Positions 12,332 to 64,000 of a DNA stretch of 64,000 bases are shown here, in pieces. The stretch spans positions 83,544,872 to 83,608,871 of the forward strand of contig CM067445.1 of assembly GCA_034508935.3 (NCBI GenBank), read 5' to 3'. The position numbers were made by a program, and so were the translations under genes. The notes beneath the pieces are model-generated. The model was not told where the DNA came from, did no database searches, and was given only the letters and a program-made list of their open reading frames with translations. The stretch is from Berghia stephanieae (lineage: Eukaryota > Mollusca > Gastropoda > Nudibranchia > Aeolidiidae). How positions within the stretch are numbered: position 1 is the stretch's first letter; every line of letters begins with the position of its first letter.

Positions 12332-20968
<8,637 letters not shown>

Positions 20969-21024
20969 TCAGACATTTGAGTTCTATTATACCCACCAAA
21001 AGTGTTTCACTCAATGGAAACGAC

Positions 21025-21030
21025 AATAAA
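21025..21030 (+). terminator. Poly(A) signal AATAAA of DNAAF6
   Basis: A canonical AATAAA lies 57 bp after the DNAAF6 stop codon, a normal distance for a short 3' UTR. Another AATAAA sits at about 21552. Confidence 0.6.
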
Positions 21031-22127
21031 GCAAATTTAATTCTGGAAGGAGAAAAAAAAAAAAAGAAAAGCAAAAATTATGAGTTTCACAAACTTTGTA
21101 CATTTAAAAAAGAGAAATGAAACTGATAAAGAGGTTGTGTTGAAGTCAAGGATATTTGGCATAATATGGTAATGACCGAAATGCATGCTAATGTTGTAAA
21201 GTGTTAATTTTATCTGATATGTTTATTTGATTTGGTTTTTTTAACATAGTTCCACAAATTGATAGATTTATTTCTGAATATATTAAATTTATTTGTATAG
21301 AGAGTTATAGTCTGACAGGCAGACAAGTAGACTGACAGACAGTAGACTAACAGACACATAAATAGATAAGATAGACAGTCAGAATTACAGATAAATGTTT
21401 AGATAGACCAACAGGCAGGTAGAAAGATATAGATATCTAATTTTAAGCAAATTAAAAAAAATGTTGTTTACTTCATTCTGAATAAGAAAATAATATTCAA
21501 TTGAAATGCGATTGTACATATTTTCATGCAATATTTTATTTCTTGTCATTCAATAAAGATGTCAAGCTATTTGCAGTTTGTTATTTCCTCCTCCAACCCC
21601 ACCCCCACCCCCCCCCCCCCAATATACAAAAAAAACAAAACAACATGTTTTATCTGTATTTGTCTCATAAACAGTCCAAAGTGGTTGTGATCATATTGAT
21701 ATTGAGAATAGTATTCTTGGATTTCTAATTCAGAAGGAATTCCCAACCATGGAGCTACCACGGAACTGTGGAATGCGTTTGCGATGATTTCAAATGCAAG
21801 GTTGAAAGAATTTATTAAATAGACCTCTCTAATAGACTTAGTTATTTTTTTATTAAGATATATTGTTTTTTTTTTTTTTTTTTTTAGTTTGAGTTCGAAG
21901 AATTATGAGTGTAGACACATACAAGGTGTTCATTTAATATTCCCTGATAAAGAGTTGGAATAGCTTGGCGTCTAGTTTGGATAAAAACAACGAAGGTTTA
22001 AGCAGCCCAATCGTAGATTATATACGTGGAAAAGTCCGGGAGACAGATACAGAAATCCAATCAATTACATTCTGTTAAAATCAAGATTTAAAAATAACAT
22101 CACTGCAAAACGAGCCCTGGTGCCGGC

Positions 22128-23027
22128 ATATGGGCTAAATTTTATGTAAGCGGACTAGATTTAGTTATTTCCTAGTCTAGTGACTTTAAAAAATCGGATT
22201 TTATGAACGTTTTCTAGTCTCTGACTAGCTAGGCTCTTTTCCAGAAGTGGGCGTTGTAAGGACAGTGACTAATTCAGCCAATTTTTGCTGGTAACATCAA
22301 GCTCTCTAGAGCATGATGGCAAGTAAGATATCAGCTTTTATACTTTCAATGCAAAAGATTTCCAAAGAGGAAATTAGCAACGCATCTATATAGATAATCT
22401 TTTGAACTTACTTTTGCCATGGTGAATCAAATCACGTGATATTGACTGTCAACTGATCAGACTACAATGATGTCCATGATCGACTGTCAATTCTATATTT
22501 AGGCCAATGGAAGTTTCATTGAAACTCAAATTGAACCAAAAAAACAAAACAGAAAGTGTGTTCTGATGAATCACATTATTTCAGTCTGTTACAATGCCAG
22601 CAGAATAACTTCTGTTTCACTATACTTTCTAATCATTTTTTTTTGTTCTTTGAAACGAGCCCTTCCACTCTAAGTCTCCATTCACTCGCAACTTGTGAGC
22701 TGATTTGATTTGTTTTTTAGTTTTTACTCACAAAAATGTGTACTTTCGACGATCTGCCCTTTTCTTACAGTTTATTAATGCCAGTGTCAATAGCAACAGG
22801 ACACTTTTTGCCTCTGTCATTTGTAACGATGTATTTTCCTTCCCAATTGAAGCTCTCTCAATCTAAAATCAGCTGCTATCTTGTCGACGCTAGGTGTATT
22901 TGGGTAACTAGTCTTAGACTAAGCTTGAAGTCCAGCCTCAGCATGACTAAAACTTGGCCAAACCGATTTTAGTCTGCTTGATCAACTCACATAATCGCTA
23001 GTCCGCGTTCATGAAAATAGCCCATGG
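22128..23027. mobile_element. MITE-like DNA transposon, about 0.9 kb
   Basis: The left end ATGGGCTAAATTTTATGTAA then GCGGACTAG and the right end (reverse complement) ATGGGCTATTTTCATGAACG then CGGACTAG are imperfect inverted repeats of about 28 bp. CTAGTC palindromes lie inside both ends. No coding capacity and no clear target duplication. Confidence 0.55.
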
Positions 23028-23054
23028 TCTGATCATCACCCCATTGTAATGGAG

Positions 23055-23268
23055 ATGAGACTTTGAAAAAAAAAATTCCCTTTATTCATCCCATAGGGGA
23101 AATTTGTCTCTTGAGTCTATTCCCAGGGAAGACTGGAATAACCCAGCCAAATAACCCATTGAACTAGGGCAAGGTGACTTACTCAAGGCCACATAGCACA
23201 GCAGCAGGTGATCAAACTTGGTACCTTTTGGGTACGAAGCAAAGACCGTACCGCTGAGCCATGCTCAG
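23055..23268 (-). mobile_element. tRNA-derived SINE, family C, copy 1
   Basis: On the minus strand the head reads TGGCTCAGCGGTACGGT (A box), and the body contains TGGCCTTGAGTAAGTCACCT and an end near TTTATTCATCCCATAGGGGA on the plus strand. Copy 2 at 38945-39140 has the same order. Confidence 0.65.
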
Positions 23269-23329
23269 GGACCTTCCAATCAAACCAAATAGGAAAACAA
23301 GAGACAACACGGATATACTGAGGGACCAG

Positions 23330-23660
23330 GAAGTTAGCAGCTTATACTCAGTCGAAGGTATGAACAGCTATACGTTGAAGATGAAATCATTAAGGAAAAA
23401 TCTGAAATTGAAAAGATTGATAACAACTGGAAGGCTTTCAAGACTTCCATAACAAAAGCAAATGAAATCGTATTGCCAAATCAAAGAAATGAAGCAAAAC
23501 AACCATGGCTGAAGGATGACATAGTGGAGTTAATGAAGGAAAGGAAAGAAAAGAATAAGGATAAACTACCATATGGAAATAGATTGGGAAATAAAGAAGA
23601 GATATAAAGGAGGAAAGGCTAAATGAGAAATGCTTGGAGATCGAAAAACTCCAAAGAGAT
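23330..23660 (+). mobile_element. LINE linker fragment (between endonuclease and RT)
   Basis: Translation gives KIDNNWKAFKTSITKANEIV, QRNEAKQPWLKDDIVELMKE, resembling the W..F......A...L.......W....I..L...R linker of RTE-like elements. No motif proves it. Confidence 0.4.
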
Positions 23661-23889
23661 CTTTGTTCTGTGCTTTTCTTGTAGTCTTTGTGTATTTGGT
23701 TGGTGATGAGTGTGTTATATGTGTCGGGTTTTCGTTTGTGGTAGTCGATAGATTTGTCTGCGGGGACCAGTGTGTCTTGTTGTTTATCTTTTTCATGTCT
23801 GTGGCAAGTTGCTTTTGGATTTTGTTATGCGTTGTCCTGAAAAACAATATATATATAAAATCTTTTTACTGGTATAAAGTTACTGAATG

Positions 23890-26161
23890 ACAAATTGTGT
23901 TAAACCTATAAGGACGAGACGAGAAAGTGTTAATTAATAAAAGGAGGAAACTTCAAAGATGGATGTTACAACAAATAAAAAGATAATGTATTCTCCAAAT
24001 GTTTATTTTGTTTCTTCATCTTTCATAAAAAATCTCATATATGATGTAAATATGTAGTCGATAAAGTCTATTCAGAAGTAATAATCATATATATATAAAT
24101 ATACGGTATATGTATATGAAAAGTGTTTGGAGACAGAATATATCCACATTGCATACATATACAGACTCATGCACATCAGACACTCATTCACAAACGCACA
24201 ATTTATGCCCTAAACAGTCATAGAAATTGTTTAAAAAACCAAACATAGTACAGCACTATATATAACTCCATTGAATTAGTTAAGCAGGAATAAATAAATT
24301 ATTGAATTACTTCTACAACGTCTTATTTCACTTCCATGCTGCTTTATGGACTTGTTTGGGAATTATATTGCTTGGTTTTGCCTTGGCCCACTCTATGATC
24401 CTTAACCGAGTGGGTGCAGTAAAATGTATTATTCCTTTTATGTAGGATGATTTTTCCATTGTAAATCGTCTCTTTATATTTTATTAGGGGTATCGATATA
24501 TCCGTTGGCATGAGAGTTCTCTCTTATATGGGATCATGCGCTTATGCCCGGAGATGTGCCTCAACCCCCTATCACCCCAAAGTCGTTTAGCACCTTAAGG
24601 TCTATGATCCGTGACTGTATCCTGATTTTTGTGTTACTGAATGAACAATATAACTGGTTTCTACCCTTTAGATAGGATGCTAGTCTGAAATAAAGACCTA
24701 GCCACCCATTATTTTTTATTAACTCCCTTTGCATGAGAGGTGAGTATTGTACAACCTGAGGTATCACAAATCTCACCAAAACCAAAACTGAAAAAAAACA
24801 AAAAACATTGATCTCTTTATTTGTTTTGTTTTTCTCGTCTTAAATTTACATCTCCGTTATGAGTGGCACATTCACAAATTAATCAGGGGAATAAGATTTG
24901 TCTCTCATTTGTTTTTATTAATACGAGAAATGTCACTGTCTGATAACAGTTGAAATAACTGACATTAAAGTGATTACGAGATTTAAACATTGATGAAGGC
25001 AGTCAGTAAAGAAAAATCGCTACATTGAAACCCAATCATCCATTCTACAGATCTTGGACAATTCATCAATGAACATGGCTTCATCAACAAGAAAAAACCT
25101 TACAGTATGGATAAAAGTAGAGTGAACTATGGTAAATCTGAAAAATTGCTCAATTTCATGGCCGCCGCTTAATTAGGATGATTTCTCGGGAACTGAGCCA
25201 TCCCAATAAACCAGCTTGGACTGTACTTGACTTAGGCGTTGTATTTTATCCCATAATGAAAAGCACAAATGTACTTTACATCAACAATAAACTTAAGCTC
25301 TAAAAGATTGAAAAATCATACACATCTACACAGACAAAAACACGTACTCCTTCATATGAAACAACTAATTTAGTCATACTGATTTAAACAAAAAAGTGAA
25401 TGCCTGTACTAAAATTAAAGAAATCTTAAATTTAAATATAAAAAAATAAACAGCAAACAAAGCAAATGATCTTAAACGTTTATCACAGATGAGGCAGTTT
25501 ATGAATTACATTTCTGTCATTAAATATCACTTTTCAATTCTCAAATAAAACGATTAAAACAGTTATGCCCTTAAAATAAGATTTATACCAAAGTGGTAGA
25601 TGTTGGATCAATTAAATTATTATTAATTGATTTCAAAAACTTCCAAATCGATTGATGTGCTTTTGAAACAAAGACTATAATTTAAGAATATTATTGTTAA
25701 ATGAAAATTATAATATAACAATACATTCTATGGGAAAAAAAAATCACCATTGTTTTTCACCAGACATGAAATAATAGAAAAAAATCATATTAACTATAAT
25801 CTGGCTTGAATATCAGCAATTTGAATTATTAATGTTTACCATTTTGCATACAGACAATAAACACAGGGTCAGAGTAACAGCGATATAGGAATCGCTTTGC
25901 AACTCACATCATAAATGAGGTGCTGTGTTTCTCCTCAGCTCACGAGATCATGTTCTTATTGTTACTAAGAATGGAGCTTACTACTTGAAAGAAAAAATCC
26001 TTCATAGGAATAAACAAATTTACAAAAAAAGCAAAAAACAAAAACAAAACATAAAATAAAAGAAAATACACAAACGTGAAAATACATGAATAAATCAATA
26101 AAAAACCGAAACAAATAATGGTCAATAAATAAATCACCAGAGACACTGTGAGATTTAAAAT
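23890..26161. other. DNAAF6-TTC6 intergenic space, 3' flank of both genes
   Basis: AT-rich sequence with no gene. It must contain the TTC6 3' UTR at its right side. I could not place a confident minus-strand poly(A) signal close to the stop. Confidence 0.5.
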
Positions 26162-62117
<35,956 letters not shown>

Positions 62118-64000
62118 CTACAACACAAAACAGAACATACTTTTAATAAGTGTGCACTTTTTCATACAAAGAGAAATAAGAATCAAACTGAAATATCAAA
62201 GACATGGATCTAAAGTCCATTATATACATGAGTTATTAATTGCTTATTAATATTTAGTTTCATTATACCATTTGCTGTATGGACACTAACAAAAAACTAT
62301 TATCAAGTATAAAATAATGAACATTTGCTCATACGATTTATTTGAATAATTGTTCATGAATAATCCGCAATATTCTACAACATCCTCTTACCATTTAAGA
62401 TTGCAAGAATGGTGGAATAGTTAAAAATCATAGTTTGGGAGAGAGGGAGTAATAGGCTTTTAACGAAATCGGGCCGAACGAGACGCCGAACGCCGAACCC
62501 GAACGGATATAGCCTTCTCACGTGACCATGAACGAGATCTGGATAGTGAAGACTCTCAAGCGGTATGCAGCATTGGATCTAAGGTCACGTGATAGAGGAT
62601 AGCTTGAGTTGCTGTTGGCTTCAGCTGACAAGAAACGGAGAAGGAAAGAATGGAGACTACCTCAGGCCTCCCCTGCCATGTGTTAGGGGAGGGGCAAGGT
62701 CAGTGTCATTCAATAGTATATAATTGTGCATGTGGCGCTCTATACGGAGAGAAAATATAAATTGATTACGGGGGAAGGTGGGGGAAGGGGGGGAGGTGGG
62801 TTTGACCCACAAACGACCGAGGTGTTGGGCTTCGGGTCACAGACGAGGTCCTGTATTCTCTATGCTTCGGGTAGACCATGATACGACATCAAAGGGAAAA
62901 GGCCGCTGGTACTTGGATGGTGGAAATGGTTGGGGGGGGGGGGGGGGGGGGGTGGGGGGTAGTGACAATCAGCATGGGATGTATTCATTAACATTAATAA
63001 TATAGGCAATAGATGACCAGGGATGTGTATTGTTTGTGTATTGTTTGTATATGTTTATGTTTGTGTGTGTGTGTGTGTGTGTGTGCGCACGCGCGTGTGT
63101 GTGAAAGGGATTACACAAAAACACCTTTCTCTGTAGCTTCCAAATGATTACGTATACGATAAATTTGAAAACCACATTGTTTGAATCAGCTTGCAAAAAG
63201 GAGAACATTTATCGTTGTTTCACAAAAATAGGTGTAGAAATAAAAATTTTTTCTAGTAGATTGATTTTGAAAAAAATATTGCTCAATTTTTAAAAATTTA
63301 ATGATAGTTTCTTTATTTTCTGGTCGATTTTCTTGATTTATATCTCATTTTTCAATTCTCAATGCGATGAGCACACTGATGTATCTCGTGTGATTCAAAA
63401 GCGTTGTTTGTTTTTTTATGCTGAGAGTCCTGCCTCACTAATTAATTCCTGAGCGTTGAGATGGTGACGCAACTATTACATACAAGACCTTGCAGTCGAG
63501 ATGGCAGGGCTTTTGGGTTACACAACCACTATTTACCCATCGGTCAGCGGTACTCTTTGATGTATACAACACTCACCGCCTTTACATAAAGCCGCTGCCC
63601 ATAAATCAAGAGATGATCTCATAACTGTTCACAAGCGAACTGTCAAACGAACAATCGATGATTGGATAAGAATCTCAAGATCTCATATAATAAGGTAAGT
63701 TTTGGAGAGGTGATATCCCCCACCCGTCATCGGACAGAACTTTCATTGCGTTATATCATTTAAGCTCCGCCTCCTCTTTCTATTCCGGAGCGACGAGATT
63801 AGACGAGAGGACGCGAGAAAAAAATGGTCACGTGTTGGGTAAGTCGATCTGTCGGTCTGCTTCGGCGTGTAACTATAACTCTGTATTATTATTCTTTGTG
63901 ACCCAAATCTTAATTGTTTCATGTGAATCGCTGTATTTTTATTTTTAAATGCATGTCTTGGACAGAGAGAAAAATAAAGTGAGTAAATGTAACTCATATA
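62118..64000. other. TTC6 upstream region: simple sequence and CpG-containing patches, no supported exon
   Basis: Holds a CG-rich patch at 62465-62520 (GGCCGAACGAGACGCCGAAC), G runs at 62931-62957, (GT)n at 63060-63086 and a second CpG-containing stretch at 63590-63860 with a possible CCAAT box (minus strand, near 63664). The exon at 62117 needs an upstream exon on the minus strand; I could not identify one. A plus-strand donor-like AAG then GTAAGT lies near 63694. Confidence 0.4.
63060..63086 (+). repeat. (GT)n microsatellite
   Basis: About 26 bp of GT then GC/GT mixed sequence to 63102. Confidence 0.95.

Noticed and set aside
63694-63860. First exon of a divergent plus-strand gene at the right edge
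   Set aside because: There is a donor-like AAG-GTAAGT and some CpG, but no coding continuation or promoter evidence within the window.

Overview
This window is nuclear DNA from an animal. The evidence is split genes with GT-AG introns, spliced host genes typical of ciliated animals, many non-LTR (LINE) fragments, tRNA-derived SINEs, DNA transposons, a Helitron end, and very long simple-sequence arrays ((TAC)n, (TTA)n, (GA)n, (AT)n). The mix fits an invertebrate bilaterian, possibly a mollusc or another lophotrochozoan, but I cannot name the species from sequence alone. Base composition is AT-rich apart from a few CpG-containing patches.

Two host genes are recognisable and they point at each other. 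On the + strand, DNAAF6 (PIH1D3), a dynein-arm pre-assembly factor, has six coding exons between 12332 and 20968 and a complete 187-residue reading frame. On the - strand, a TTC6-like tetratricopeptide-repeat gene has 29 coding exons between 62117 and 26162. These splice in frame into 3699 nt (1232 residues plus stop), and the 5' end of the gene probably lies upstream of 62117. The two stop codons are about 5.2 kb apart.

Region by region: 1-10.9 kb is a nest of mobile elements. A CR1-like LINE is split by a 3.55-kb insertion flanked by an imperfect 9-bp duplication, and an RTE-like LINE is split by a 1.38-kb DNA transposon that itself carries a LINE fragment. 10.9-21 kb is DNAAF6, with several LINE pieces in its first two introns. 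21-26 kb is intergenic with one MITE-like element and a SINE. 26-62 kb is TTC6; its introns carry SINEs of at least three families, LINE 3' ends with GAT-repeat tails, a 744-bp inverted-repeat element 35 bp from a splice donor, a second copy of the 6-bp-target DNA transposon, a Helitron 3' terminus, and several tandem repeats. 62-64 kb is low-complexity and CpG-containing sequence with no gene I can support.

The exon models were read by hand from splice sites and reading frame. Family names for mobile elements rest on remembered motifs and are stated with matching caution.
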